From assembly GCA_965200535.1 (NCBI GenBank), contig CBDAUF010000002.1, positions 1,550,001 through 1,614,000 on the forward strand: a stretch of DNA of 64,000 bases, read 5' to 3'. Shown here one piece after another: positions 34,020 through 43,593 of the stretch. Position numbers and translations under genes: made by a program. Numbering within the stretch: position 1 is the first letter of the stretch; the number at the start of each line of letters is the position of its first letter. Origin of the DNA: MPNO01 sp965200535 (lineage in GTDB: Bacteria; Pseudomonadota; Alphaproteobacteria; MPNO01). The notes under the pieces were generated by a model. That model did not search any database, had not been told where the DNA came from, and saw only the letters and a list, made by a program, of their open reading frames with translations.

Positions 34020-35755
34020 ATGCCACCCTCGACCCGGTTCTCACCTCGGTGATCCAGCGCCGCCTCAAGTCGATTACCGAGGAAATGGGGCTCGCGCTCC
34101 TGCGGACCACGCGTTCGCCGATCCTCAACGAGGCCCGCGACTTCGTCACCGGGCTCTACGACGAGGCAGGCGACATGCTGGAGCAGACCGAGTACATCCC
34201 CGTGCTCGCCTTCGCCCTCCAGCCGGCGTGCAAGGAAATCATCGCCTTCTTCGGCGGCGACGTGCACCCCGGCGACGTGATCCTGCACAACGATGTGTTC
34301 TCGGGCGGCAACCAGAACAACGATGTCGCCGTGTTCCGGCCGATCTTCGTCGGAGACATCCTGGTCGCATGGGCCGCCTGCAAAGGTCATCAGGCCGATA
34401 TCGGCGGCGCGGTGGCGGGCGGCTACAACCCCGACGCGCGGGAGGTCTGGCAGGAGGCGCTCCGCATCCCGCCGCTCAAGGTCTTCGACCGCGGGAAGCG
34501 GCGCGACGATGTGTGGCGGATGGTGTTCGCCAACATCCGCTATCCGATTGTCGAAGAGGATATCAAGGCGCAGATCGGCGGCACCGCGGTGGGCGAACGG
34601 GGTATCCGCGAACTCGTCGAGCGGTACGGAATCGAGAATTTCCGGAGCCACAAGGAGGAACTGTTCGCGTCCACCGAGCGCATGGCGCGGCGCGAGATCG
34701 AGGCGATCCCCGACGGGCGCTACCGCGGCGAAAGCACGGTGTTCTACGACGGGGTGACCGACGGCTCGGAGATGACGATCCGCCTGGAAGTGACCGTCGA
34801 GGGGGACGGAATCGCGTTCGATTACACCGGCTCCTCGCCGCAGACGCCGGGCTTCGTGAACGCACCGTTCGCCGCGACGGCATCGGCGACGATGCTCACC
34901 TTCCTGATGCTGATCGATCCGGATATCCCGCACAACGCCGGCCTCCTCCGCCCGATCCGGATCGTCAACCCGGAGGGATCGTTCCTCAACGCCTCCTTCC
35001 CGGCGGCGACCACCTTCGGCAATTCGATCACCGGGCCGACATCGGATGCGATCATGCGGGCGCTCGCTGCTGCCCTGCCGAAGATGGTAACCGCGGGCTG
35101 GAACCGGTTTCTCGGTTTCTCGGTGACCGGCCGCGACCCGCGCCGCGACCGCCGTTTCGTGGACATTCTCTTTCTCGCCCTCAAGGGCGGTTCGGGCGCC
35201 GCCTGGGGGGCCGACGGATACGACCATATCGGTCTCATCAACTGCGCCGGCGGCATCCTCGCGCAGGATTACGAGATGTTCGAGGTCCAGAACCCGCTGC
35301 TGCTCGAACGCCATGAGTATCTGAGCGACTCCGCCGGCCCGGGCCGCTGGCGCGGCGGGCTCGGGGTGGAAACGATCATCCGGATCGAGGGCGAGGAGGT
35401 GACCGCCGTCGCCTTCGGCGACGGGATCGAGGAACCCGCTCGCGCCTTCGGCCTGTTCGGAGGCGGGGCCGGCAACCTCAACACCAGCGTCTTCCGCTAT
35501 CCGGACGGACGCGAAAGAACGGCAAGGTCCAAGGAAATCGTCCGCGGCATCCCGGCCGGCGCCGTGTTCCATCAACGCGCTGGCGGCGGGGGCGGCTACG
35601 GTCCGCCGGCGGAACGGCCGCCGGAACTGGTGGCCGAGGAGGTGCGCGACGGGATCGTTTCGCCCGAGGCCGCGCGCACGGTCTACCGGGTCGCCGTGGA
35701 CCCCGAAACCCTGGCGCTCGACACCGACGCCACCGACGCACTGAGGAGCAAATGA
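34016..35755 (+). CDS. hyuB: Hydantoinase/oxoprolinase subunit B
   Basis: This 579-residue protein matches HyuB. It begins with QRRLKSITEEMGLALLRTTRS and has the conserved FGGDVHPGDVILHNDVFSGG and AWAACKGHQADIGG segments, and a glycine-rich C-terminal end (AGGGGGYGPP). It forms a complex with HyuA. It overlaps hyuA by four bases and the acyl-CoA dehydrogenase gene by four bases, so the three products are made in a coupled way. Confidence 0.9.
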   Translation: MNATLDPVLTSVIQRRLKSITEEMGLALLRTTRSPILNEARDFVTGLYDEAGDMLEQTEYIPVLAFALQPACKEIIAFFGGDVHPGDVILHNDVFSGGNQNNDVAVFRPIFVGDILVAWAACKGHQADIGGAVAGGYNPDAREVWQEALRIPPLKVFDRGKRRDDVWRMVFANIRYPIVEEDIKAQIGGTAVGERGIRELVERYGIENFRSHKEELFASTERMARREIEAIPDGRYRGESTVFYDGVTDGSEMTIRLEVTVEGDGIAFDYTGSSPQTPGFVNAPFAATASATMLTFLMLIDPDIPHNAGLLRPIRIVNPEGSFLNASFPAATTFGNSITGPTSDAIMRALAAALPKMVTAGWNRFLGFSVTGRDPRRDRRFVDILFLALKGGSGAAWGADGYDHIGLINCAGGILAQDYEMFEVQNPLLLERHEYLSDSAGPGRWRGGLGVETIIRIEGEEVTAVAFGDGIEEPARAFGLFGGGAGNLNTSVFRYPDGRERTARSKEIVRGIPAGAVFHQRAGGGGGYGPPAERPPELVAEEVRDGIVSPEAARTVYRVAVDPETLALDTDATDALRSK

Positions 35756-37458
35756 CCTATCACCCGCCGATCGACGATATCCTCTTCCTGTTGCACGATG
35801 TGATCGGCACCGGCGAAATCCTTGCGCAGCGCGAATTTTCTTACGTCGACCGGGAGAGCCTGGACTCGGTTGTCATCCAGGCCGGCCGCATTGCGGCGGA
35901 GGTCATTGCGCCCGTCAACGCGGCCGCCGACCGCATCGGCGCACGATTCGAGAACGGCGTCGTCCGGCTCCCTCCCGGCTTCATCGAGGCGTATGACGGG
36001 TTCCGCGCCGGGGGATGGCCGGGCCTCGCGCTGCCCGAGGCATACGGCGGCCTCGCGATGCCGGAAATCGCGCAAGCCGCGGTTTCCGAGATGTGCAACG
36101 GCGCATCGCTGGCGTTCTCGATGCTGACGGTGTGCGGGCGCGCTGCGGCGCGGGTCCTTCTCGCTTACGCCAGCCCGGAGATCCGGTCGCTCTGGGTGCC
36201 GAAACTGGTCAGCGGCGAATGGTCGGGAACCATCGTCATGACCGAGGCTCATGCCGGTTCCGATATCGGACAGCTCCGCACCCGCGCGGTGCCGCGGCCG
36301 GACGGCAGCTACGCGCTCACCGGCACCAAGATCTTTATTTCCTTCGGCGACCACGACGCGACGCCGCAGAACGCGCACATCGTGCTGGCCCGCATCGACG
36401 GAGCGCCCGAGGGAATCCGCGGGCTCAGCCTGTTTCTCGTCCCCCGCATGCTGGTGGAAGAGGACGGCGGGCCCGGCCCGCGCAACGCGGTCGCCGCCAC
36501 CCGGATCGAGGAGAAGATGGGTATCCACGGCTCGCCGACCTGCGAGATGCGGTTCGACGGGGCAACCGGCTACCTCGTCGGAGAGGCCGGGCGCGGCATC
36601 CAGAACATGTTCACGATGATCAACACCATGCGGCTCGAAGTTGCGCTCGAGGGGGTGGGGATCGCCGGCGCGGCGCTCGACAGGGCGGCGCGCTACGCGG
36701 CCGAGCGGGTTCAGGGCGGCAGCGGTGCGGCAGCAACCGCGATTGTCGAACACGCGGACATCCGCCGCACCCTCTTGCGGATGAAGGCGCTGACCGGCGG
36801 TGCGCGCGCCCTCTGCTACGAGACCGCCGCCCTGCTCGACCGCGGGCGGACGAACGAGGCGGGTTTTCTGCTTCCCGTCTGCAAGGCGATGGCGAGCGAA
36901 CTGGCGGTGGAGGTCGCCAGCCACGCCATCCAGGTTCACGGCGGCCACGGCTATATCGCCGACCACGGCGTCGAACAGTTGATGCGCGACGCCCGCATCA
37001 CGCCGATCTATGAGGGCACCAACGGCATCCAGGCGATCGACCTGCTGCTCCGCAAGGTCGGGCGCGACGATGGACAGGCGCTCGCCGCGCTCTGCAAGCG
37101 GGTGGAGGACGATCTCGGGCGCGGCCGGGGAGACGAAATCGGCCGCGCGGTCGGCGCGGGGCTCGCCGAATGGCGCCGCGTTTCCGCGGCTCTGTTCGAC
37201 CGGCTGCGCGACGATGTCGATGCGGGCCTGTCCGGCGCCGCCCCGTATCTGCGCCTGACCGGCACGGTTCTCATGGGATGGATGTGGCTGCGGATGGCGG
37301 CGGCGGCGGCGGACGACGGGTACGGCAGCGAAATCCGGACCCTCGCGCGTTTCTACGCCGCCGACGTCATGGCAGAGGTCGATGCGCTGGCGCGCCGGGC
37401 ACTGATGCCTGCGGAACTGCTCTACGAGCTCGATTCCGAACGGATCGCCAGGACCTGA
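35752..37458 (+). CDS. Acyl-CoA dehydrogenase (long form)
   Basis: This 568-residue flavoprotein has the acyl-CoA dehydrogenase signature MTEAHAGSDIGQLRTRA and a C-terminal YEGTNGIQAIDLLLRKV containing the likely catalytic glutamate. The extra N- and C-terminal segments place it in the long-form FadE-like group. It oxidises an acyl-CoA to the enoyl-CoA. Its ATG overlaps the hyuB stop (ATGA), an unusual operon partner for hydantoinase genes. Its stop abuts the stop of the convergent sulfatase gene with no intervening base. Confidence 0.9.
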   Translation: MTYHPPIDDILFLLHDVIGTGEILAQREFSYVDRESLDSVVIQAGRIAAEVIAPVNAAADRIGARFENGVVRLPPGFIEAYDGFRAGGWPGLALPEAYGGLAMPEIAQAAVSEMCNGASLAFSMLTVCGRAAARVLLAYASPEIRSLWVPKLVSGEWSGTIVMTEAHAGSDIGQLRTRAVPRPDGSYALTGTKIFISFGDHDATPQNAHIVLARIDGAPEGIRGLSLFLVPRMLVEEDGGPGPRNAVAATRIEEKMGIHGSPTCEMRFDGATGYLVGEAGRGIQNMFTMINTMRLEVALEGVGIAGAALDRAARYAAERVQGGSGAAATAIVEHADIRRTLLRMKALTGGARALCYETAALLDRGRTNEAGFLLPVCKAMASELAVEVASHAIQVHGGHGYIADHGVEQLMRDARITPIYEGTNGIQAIDLLLRKVGRDDGQALAALCKRVEDDLGRGRGDEIGRAVGAGLAEWRRVSAALFDRLRDDVDAGLSGAAPYLRLTGTVLMGWMWLRMAAAAADDGYGSEIRTLARFYAADVMAEVDALARRALMPAELLYELDSERIART

Positions 37459-39030
37459 TCACCAGTAGCCGATCATCACCCCGCGCTTGTGGGCGCCGTC
37501 TGTGCGTTCGATGACCCTCCGGGTCGTGATCGCCACCCGGTTCTTTCGCCGGCTGATGCGGTCGAACAGCATGGTCTGCAGGTCTTCCCGGATGCCGGCG
37601 TAGCCGGGGTCGCGGCCGAGATCGACAAATTCGCTCGGATCGTTGCGCAGGTCGAACAACTGGGCCCCGAAACCGAGCGCATGGATGTATTTCCAGTCCG
37701 CCGTCCGGATCATGAACAGGCGCGCTTCGTGCGGATCGACCCCGAGTTCGACCCGCGCCTTGTAGAACGCGTAGTCGAGTTCGCTGTATGCGTGGTCGAG
37801 CGCCTCGCCGCTGCCGCCGCGGAGGCGCCACAGCGCGGAACGCCCCTCGACGATATGGGTCGGGATTTCAATTCCGCAGGCTTCGAGGAAGGTGGGAACG
37901 AGATCGATCGCCTCGATGAAGCGCCCGTCCACGCTGCCGCGCGTCGCATCCGCCTCGGGGGCCGGGTCGTAGACGATCATCGGCACGCGCGCCGCCTGTT
38001 CGTGGAAGAGTTCCTTCTCGCCGAGCCAGTGGTCGCCGAGATAATCGCCGTGGTCCGAGGTGAAGACGATCATCGTGTCGTCCATGCGTCCGGTCTCTTC
38101 GAGATACCGGAAGACCCGGCCGAGATGGTCGTCGATCTGTTTGATGAGACCCATGTAGGCCGGGATGACGGCGGCGCGCACCTCGTCGCGCGAGAACGTT
38201 TTGCCCGCGTTGTGGTTCATGAAGGCGCGGTAGACGGGATGCGGATCCTCGCGCTCGCGCTCGTCGCGCAGCGCAGGCAGAAGGTCGCCCGGCCCATACA
38301 TGTCGTGGTAGGGGGCGGGCGCGATATAGGGCCAGTGCGGCTTGATGTAGGACAGGTGGAGGCACCACGGCGCGTCTCCCTGTTCTTCCAGTAACTGGAG
38401 CGCGCGGTCGGTCATGTAGGCGGTTTCGGAATGCTCCTCGGCCACCCGCGCGGCCATCGGGGCATTGCGCATGTACCAGCCCTCGTGCAGCGCGCCGTCC
38501 GGCCCCTCGCCCGCGTTGGCGTAGTCGTTCCACGGGTTGGGTGACTCGTACCCCCGAGCGCGGAGATAGCGGTTGTAGGCGAGGTCGGGATCGGCGCTGA
38601 AGTTCGGGTGCTCGCCGTCGTCCCGCTCGTAGGGTTCGAAGCCGCACTCCGAGATCGCGAGTCCGGGGTTGCAATCCGGCGGCAGCCCGACCCGTTTCAT
38701 GCCGTCAATATCGGCCGCCATGTGCGTCTTGCCGACGAGTGCGGTGCGGATTCCGTGCCCGCTCAGATGGTCGCCGAGGGTGACCTCGCCCACCGGCAAC
38801 GGCACGAAGTTCCAGGTTGCGCCGTGGCTGAATGCCGTCCGTCCCGTGTAGAACGACATCCGCGACGGCCCGCAGACGGGCGACTGGACATAGGCGCGGT
38901 CGAAGCGGACCCCCTTGCCGGCCAGCGCGTCGAGATTGGGCGTCTCCAGTCGGGGATGGCCGTAGCAGGACAGGTAATCCGCCCTCAACTGGTCGGCCAT
39001 GATGAACAGAATGTTGCGAACCTTGCCCAT
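37459..39030 (-). CDS. Sulfatase-superfamily hydrolase (arylsulfatase / phosphonate monoesterase-like)
   Basis: This 523-residue protein has the formylglycine-forming motif CGPSR (C53 to R57), metal ligands near the N-terminus (MADQ, D13) and a later metal site VFTSDHGDYLGDH. Enzymes of this type hydrolyse sulfate or phosphonate/phosphate monoesters after the cysteine is oxidised by FGE or anSME; neither maturase is in the window. The CGPSR variant and size resemble phosphonate monoester hydrolases and choline-sulfatase-like enzymes. No signal peptide is seen, so it is probably cytoplasmic. The ATG at 39030 follows GAGGAG. Confidence 0.87.
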   Translation of the reverse strand: MGKVRNILFIMADQLRADYLSCYGHPRLETPNLDALAGKGVRFDRAYVQSPVCGPSRMSFYTGRTAFSHGATWNFVPLPVGEVTLGDHLSGHGIRTALVGKTHMAADIDGMKRVGLPPDCNPGLAISECGFEPYERDDGEHPNFSADPDLAYNRYLRARGYESPNPWNDYANAGEGPDGALHEGWYMRNAPMAARVAEEHSETAYMTDRALQLLEEQGDAPWCLHLSYIKPHWPYIAPAPYHDMYGPGDLLPALRDEREREDPHPVYRAFMNHNAGKTFSRDEVRAAVIPAYMGLIKQIDDHLGRVFRYLEETGRMDDTMIVFTSDHGDYLGDHWLGEKELFHEQAARVPMIVYDPAPEADATRGSVDGRFIEAIDLVPTFLEACGIEIPTHIVEGRSALWRLRGGSGEALDHAYSELDYAFYKARVELGVDPHEARLFMIRTADWKYIHALGFGAQLFDLRNDPSEFVDLGRDPGYAGIREDLQTMLFDRISRRKNRVAITTRRVIERTDGAHKRGVMIGYW

Positions 39031-39069
39031 GATACTCCTCGGAGAAACTGGCCGGCGTTCCGGCCCGGT

Positions 39070-39801
39070 TTACAGATAGCCCTTCTTCTGCGCCTCGAGA
39101 TAGTGCTCGTAGACAGGTTCCATAGAGGTTTGCCAGCGTCTCCCCTTGGCGATATCGAGCGGGGTCAGATTGACGGTCCGCAGGAATCTCCGGCGGACCG
39201 CACCTGCGGCTTCGTCGAAGTCAAAATCGACGATCGAAAGCCCTCCATAGTCCTGCTCGAACGCCTGCATCGCCCGGAGGTCGACGCCCGTCGCCCAGCA
39301 CAGGATCACCCGGTTGACCGCATCGTGCGCGACCAGCAGCAAACGGCGCCAGCCGGTATCCGCGACCAGGCGGTCGAGCGCACCGAGAACCCGGTCCCGG
39401 AAATCACCGAACCGCTCCCCGTGCCCGAACCACGCGGCATCGGCGGCAACGCCTTCGTAAGGGTAGGCGATCGCGGTCACGGCCCGCTGCGGGACCACCC
39501 TGGCGAACCGGCCGCCGCGGATCTCCGCCAGATCCGGCTCGTCCTCGCAGGCGATATGGCGTCCGGCGAGCACCGGCGCAGCCGTGTCCCGCGTACGCGG
39601 CAGCCCGCTCGAGACCACGCGGTCCAGAGGCTCATCCTTCAACAGTTCCGCCGCGGCGCGGGCCTGCGCCTCGCCTCGTTCGGTCAACCGCGCTTCCCGC
39701 GGATTGAGGGGGCGGCCGTCGGAATCGAAATACGCGACCTCGCCGTGGCGAACGAGGTAGAGCCGTCTGCGAACCAGATGCGTCTCGACCGGTCCGTTCA
39801 T
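39070..39801 (-). CDS. Histidine phosphatase family protein
   Basis: This 243-residue protein has the RHG motif (LYLVRHGEV), a second arginine region (VVSSGLPRTRDTAAP) and a late conserved histidine (LLLVAHDAVNR). These are the features of the phosphoglycerate-mutase-like histidine phosphatase branch. It should remove phosphate from a small molecule. Its ATG overlaps the stop of the CoA-transferase gene, making it the last gene of the CoA-ester operon. Its role there is unclear. Confidence 0.85.
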   Translation of the reverse strand: MNGPVETHLVRRRLYLVRHGEVAYFDSDGRPLNPREARLTERGEAQARAAAELLKDEPLDRVVSSGLPRTRDTAAPVLAGRHIACEDEPDLAEIRGGRFARVVPQRAVTAIAYPYEGVAADAAWFGHGERFGDFRDRVLGALDRLVADTGWRRLLLVAHDAVNRVILCWATGVDLRAMQAFEQDYGGLSIVDFDFDEAAGAVRRRFLRTVNLTPLDIAKGRRWQTSMEPVYEHYLEAQKKGYL

Positions 39802-40913
39802 CGACGGGCTGACGCCTCGCTGCCGAGCCGCGGCGCACGGCGGACTTCCCCGCAAGCCGCGCGCAACCCGCGGTCGATCGGCACCGGCAGGGCCGGAATC
39901 TCTTCTCCGGCCTCGTTGGCGATTCGCTCGGCGAACAGGCCGCGATGGCGAAAATGCGGGTCTGCCATGGCCTCGTCCAGCGAACGCACGATCGAGCAGC
40001 AGCAGTCGACCCCCCGGATCCGCTCCTCCCAGTACGCAGCCGGGCGGGCGGCGAGGAGAGCGGCGACCGCCGCCGCGGTCGCCTCCGGATCGATGGAATC
40101 GTCGCGCCATTTCCCGTCGAGCCCGACGATCTCCGCGAAGGCGTCCCAGAACTTCTGCTCGAGCGCCGCCACCGCCAGGACCCGTCCGTCGGCGGTGGGG
40201 TACAGCCGGTAGCGTGGCGAGCCTCCAGTCACCAGATCGCCGCCATTCTTCGGCCACCGGCCTGCTGCACTGGCGTTTCCGAGCGCCCAGAACATGAAGG
40301 GAAACAGGTTGTCCGCCATGGAGATGTCGAGCGTCGTTCCCCTGCTCGTCCGGTCCCGTTCACGCAGCGCGAGCAGGATGTTGAGGACGGCGGGGTACGC
40401 TCCGGCGCCGATGTCCGCCATCAGCGCCGGCGGCACCACGGGGCGGTCGCCCGGCCCCATGGAAAGCGATAGCAGACCCGTCTCGCCGATATAGTTGAGG
40501 TCGTGAGCGGCAAGCCCGCTCTTCGGCCCGGACTGACCGTAGCCGGTGATCGAGCAATAGACGATCCGGGGATTGAGCGCCCGCACCGCGTCCGCCCCGA
40601 GCCCGAGGCGGTCCATGACCCCCGGGCGGAACTGCTCGAGCAGAACATCTGCCCGTTCCAGGAGGGGGCGGAGGACGGCCTGGTCCGCGTCCTGCTTGAG
40701 ATCGAGGGCGAGCGACTTCTTGCCGCGGTTGAGCATGGCGAAGTTCACGCTGTCCGCGCCCCATCGGGGTTCGTAACGGCGCATTTCCTCGCCGTCCGGT
40801 CGTTCGATCTTGAGCACCTCGGCGCCGGCTTCGGCCAGCATCAGGGTCGCCAGAGGCCCCGGCAGAAGGGTCGAGAAGTCGAGAACCAGAATCCCGTCGA
40901 GGGGAGCGCTCAT
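39798..40913 (-). CDS. CaiB/BaiF-family (class III) CoA-transferase or racemase
   Basis: This 371-residue protein belongs to the CaiB/BaiF family. It has an early LLPGPLATLMLAEAGAEVLK and the catalytic region GLAAHDLNYIGETG, most like alpha-methylacyl-CoA racemase. It could transfer CoA to a carboxylate or epimerise a 2-methylacyl-CoA. It overlaps both neighbours by four bases in the CoA-ester operon, so it serves the same pathway. I cannot choose between transferase and racemase from sequence alone. Confidence 0.87.
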   Translation of the reverse strand: MSAPLDGILVLDFSTLLPGPLATLMLAEAGAEVLKIERPDGEEMRRYEPRWGADSVNFAMLNRGKKSLALDLKQDADQAVLRPLLERADVLLEQFRPGVMDRLGLGADAVRALNPRIVYCSITGYGQSGPKSGLAAHDLNYIGETGLLSLSMGPGDRPVVPPALMADIGAGAYPAVLNILLALRERDRTSRGTTLDISMADNLFPFMFWALGNASAAGRWPKNGGDLVTGGSPRYRLYPTADGRVLAVAALEQKFWDAFAEIVGLDGKWRDDSIDPEATAAAVAALLAARPAAYWEERIRGVDCCCSIVRSLDEAMADPHFRHRGLFAERIANEAGEEIPALPVPIDRGLRAACGEVRRAPRLGSEASARR

Positions 40914-41539
40914 CGGCGTTCCGACCGCGCCCGGGCCACCGCGGCGGCGCGCGCCGGCGCATCGCCCGGCTGGCCGCTCGCGGCAAACAGCGCGCTGGAA
41001 ACATCGTGATGATAGGCGAGCCCGCCGCGCACCACCCGTTCCACCGGACCTTCGGGATAGCCGAGACCGAGGCGGCAGGCGAGGTCCATGTCGTCCGCCG
41101 CTGCGAGCCCGTCGTCCAGCAGACGGAGCGCGGCGTTGTATTTCGGCCGGACCAGACGATCGACGATCCTGCCGGCACGGTCCGCCGAGACCGCGACCGT
41201 GAATCCTGCTTCCTCGAACACGGCGCGCGCGGCTGCGAGCGCGCTTTCTGCCGTATCGGGCTGGCGTACGAGCTCGACAAGGCCGGACGGCGGGTCGCCG
41301 CCGTTGCGGTAACGCGCGAAACCGAGCGCGTTCGATCCCTCCCGCCTTGCCGCCTCGCCGGTATGGATGCCGAGGCACTCGACGCCGAGTTCGATCAGGA
41401 CGGCGGTTCTCGACGGGTCCGGCTCGTACGGCGCCCCGAGAAGAACGAGCACATCTGCATCGGCGGCCGCGCCGGCGAAAAACGCATCGCCCGCCGGGAA
41501 CGACCTGCTCTCGCCGATCTGGCGAATTGCATAAGCCAT
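40910..41539 (-). CDS. 3-hydroxyacyl-CoA dehydrogenase C-terminal-domain protein (partial-family)
   Basis: This 209-residue protein ends with a recognisable 3HCDH C-terminal domain (GRIVDRLVRPKYNAALRLLD, then a segment beginning GLGYPEGPVERV). Its first half looks like a degenerate NAD-binding domain that has lost the GxGxxG motif. It starts one base after the stop of the complete 3-hydroxybutyryl-CoA dehydrogenase gene (TGACATG). Together the two resemble a split version of long PaaH-type dehydrogenases, which contain a second, degenerate unit. It may be a structural partner rather than an independent enzyme. Confidence 0.75.
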   Translation of the reverse strand: MAYAIRQIGESRSFPAGDAFFAGAAADADVLVLLGAPYEPDPSRTAVLIELGVECLGIHTGEAARREGSNALGFARYRNGGDPPSGLVELVRQPDTAESALAAARAVFEEAGFTVAVSADRAGRIVDRLVRPKYNAALRLLDDGLAAADDMDLACRLGLGYPEGPVERVVRGGLAYHHDVSSALFAASGQPGDAPARAAAVARARSERR

Positions 41540-41540
41540 G

Positions 41541-42419
41541 TCAGGCTCCGAACATCGCGTCGTCGTCGTAGTCGTGAAAGCCGCGTCCCGACTTACGGCC
41601 GAGCCTGCCTGCCGCGACCATGCGCCGCAGCAGCGGCGGCGCAGCGGCGCGCGGGTCGAGGGTGACCGGATAGAACGCTTCGGACAGGCGAATCTGGGTA
41701 TCGAGCCCGATCAGGTCGATCAGTTCGAGCGGCCCCATCTTGTAGCCCAGCGCGGCCTTGATCGCCCGATCGACGTCGGCGGCGCTGGCCACCCCCGCCT
41801 CGACCGCGCGAATGGCGTCGTTGTTGAACGGGACCAGGAGCGCGTTGAGGATGAAACCCGGCCTGTCCTGGGTTCGCACAGGTGTCTGACCGGCCTTTTC
41901 CGTCCAGGCCCAGGCGGCCGCGAACACTTCTTCCGACGTGTTCAGGCCGGGCGACATCTCGATGAGCTTCATCAACTGGGCGGGCAGACAGAAGTGCATG
42001 CCGACCACCCGGTCTTCCCGCCCGCAGCCGGAAGCGATCTCGGTGATGGAGAGGGTCGAGGTGTTGGACGCGAAAATCGTCCCGGGTGCGCACAGGGGGT
42101 GGAGCGCTCGAAACAGCGACTGCTTGGTTTCGAGGTCCTCGAATACCGCTTCGATGACAAGGTCGCAGTCGCCCAGCGCGTCGAGTTCGGTCGCCGGGGT
42201 GAGCCTCGCAAGCGCCGCCTCCCGCTCTTCTGCGCCCATCCGGCCCCGTTCGACCGAGCGCGCAAAGAATGCGGCGGTCTGCTCGGCCGCGCGTCCGAGC
42301 CCCTCCTTGCGGAGGTCGTGGCAAACGGTCTCGAACCCCGCGCGCGCAGCGACGATGGCGATTCCCGCACCCATCGTACCGGCTGCGCCGCACACACCGA
42401 CCTTTCCGATCGTCGTCAT
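41541..42419 (-). CDS. 3-hydroxyacyl-CoA (3-hydroxybutyryl-CoA) dehydrogenase
   Basis: This 292-residue enzyme has an N-terminal Rossmann motif (VGVCGAAGTMGAGIA), the serine region SNTSTLSI, the catalytic histidine region GMHFCLPAQLMKLIEM and a full C-terminal domain ending RGFHDYDDD. It oxidises 3-hydroxyacyl-CoA to 3-oxoacyl-CoA with NAD. The usual HFFNP motif reads HFCLP, a mild departure that may affect substrate range. The ATG at 42419 follows GGAG closely. It lies seven bases after the acyl-CoA dehydrogenase gene in the same operon. Confidence 0.9.
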   Translation of the reverse strand: MTTIGKVGVCGAAGTMGAGIAIVAARAGFETVCHDLRKEGLGRAAEQTAAFFARSVERGRMGAEEREAALARLTPATELDALGDCDLVIEAVFEDLETKQSLFRALHPLCAPGTIFASNTSTLSITEIASGCGREDRVVGMHFCLPAQLMKLIEMSPGLNTSEEVFAAAWAWTEKAGQTPVRTQDRPGFILNALLVPFNNDAIRAVEAGVASAADVDRAIKAALGYKMGPLELIDLIGLDTQIRLSEAFYPVTLDPRAAAPPLLRRMVAAGRLGRKSGRGFHDYDDDAMFGA

Positions 42420-42426
42420 CTCCGGT

Positions 42427-43593
42427 TCATCTCCGCGCGAAACTCCGGCCGATGAACTGGCGATGGATCTGGTTCGTTCCTTCCCAGATCTGGGTGATCT
42501 TGGCATCCCGCATCAGGCGTTCGGCACGGTAGTCCGTGCAGTAGCCGTAACCGCCGTGCATCTGCACCGCCTCCGTCGTCATCCGCATGGCGAGGTCGGA
42601 AGCGCGCAGCTTGGCGATCGAGGCCTCGATCCCGAAATCCGTCTCGCCGGCGTCGACCTGCCGCCCGATGTGATCGATCCACCCCTTGACGAGGGCCAGT
42701 TCCGCGGCGAGATCGGCGAGCATGAATTGGTTGCCCTGAAAATCGACGATGCGCCGGTCCGACTGGCGGCGCTCGTTCATGTAGGCAACCATGTCCCCGA
42801 ACGCGGCGTCGGCGATCCCGAGTGCGTGACACGCGATGCTCGGCCGCGACTTGTTGAGCGAGGCCAGCAGCAGGGGCAGCCCCTTCCCCGGCGCGCCAAC
42901 CAGATTTGCGCGCGGCGCGCGGCAGTTGTCGAACACGAGTACCGCGGTCGACGACGCGCGAATCCCCATCTTGTCCTCGGTCCGTTCGACCGTGAAGCCG
43001 GGCGCATCCCTTTCCAGAACGAGCGCCGTTATGGCAGCCCTGTCGTCGTCGATTTCGGACCATTTGCCAAACAGCAGAATCAGGTCGGCAACATCGCCGG
43101 AGGTGATGAAGATCTTGCCGCCATCGACGACGATTTCGTCGCCGTCGGGCGTAAACCGCGTCTTCATCCGGGTCGCGTCGGAACCGGCGTCCGGCTCGGT
43201 GATCGCGAGCGAGGCGATGGCGCCCCCCGCGACAGACGGCATGATCCGAGACTTGAGATCTTCGGAACCGAAGTCGATGACCGGCGCCATCGCGTGAAAG
43301 CAGGTCGCGTAGATTATCCCGGTTGCCGCGCAGGCCTCCGAGATCAGCCGCACGCATTCGAGATAGACGCGGTAGGACATCGGCGCGCCGCCGTAGACCG
43401 CCGGCACGAAGATCGCGTTCAGGCCGAGCTCCCTGATCGCCTCGATATTCTCCCACGGGAACGCCGCCTCACGGTCGAAACGCTCTGCGTTGGGCGCAAC
43501 GACGTCGTCGGCGAGACGGCGGACCTGTTCGAGCAGGATACGCTCTTCCTCCGACCAGCCGCGGCTGCGGTCGAACCGTTCGAACACGTGCAT
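42427..43593 (-). CDS. Acyl-CoA dehydrogenase, AliB-like
   Basis: This 388-residue flavoprotein has the signatures LAITEPDAGSDATRMKTR and MHGGYGYCTDYRAERLMRDA. The C-terminal IWEGTNQIHRQFIGR segment carries the glutamate seen in isovaleryl- and cyclohexanecarboxyl-CoA-type dehydrogenases. In the operon it lies between an SDR and a hydroxyacyl-CoA dehydrogenase. By comparison with Rhodopseudomonas palustris aliB it may dehydrogenate a cyclic acyl-CoA at C1-C2; this is inference from gene content. Its ATG shares a base with the upstream stop (TGATG). Confidence 0.88.
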   Translation of the reverse strand: MHVFERFDRSRGWSEEERILLEQVRRLADDVVAPNAERFDREAAFPWENIEAIRELGLNAIFVPAVYGGAPMSYRVYLECVRLISEACAATGIIYATCFHAMAPVIDFGSEDLKSRIMPSVAGGAIASLAITEPDAGSDATRMKTRFTPDGDEIVVDGGKIFITSGDVADLILLFGKWSEIDDDRAAITALVLERDAPGFTVERTEDKMGIRASSTAVLVFDNCRAPRANLVGAPGKGLPLLLASLNKSRPSIACHALGIADAAFGDMVAYMNERRQSDRRIVDFQGNQFMLADLAAELALVKGWIDHIGRQVDAGETDFGIEASIAKLRASDLAMRMTTEAVQMHGGYGYCTDYRAERLMRDAKITQIWEGTNQIHRQFIGRSFARR

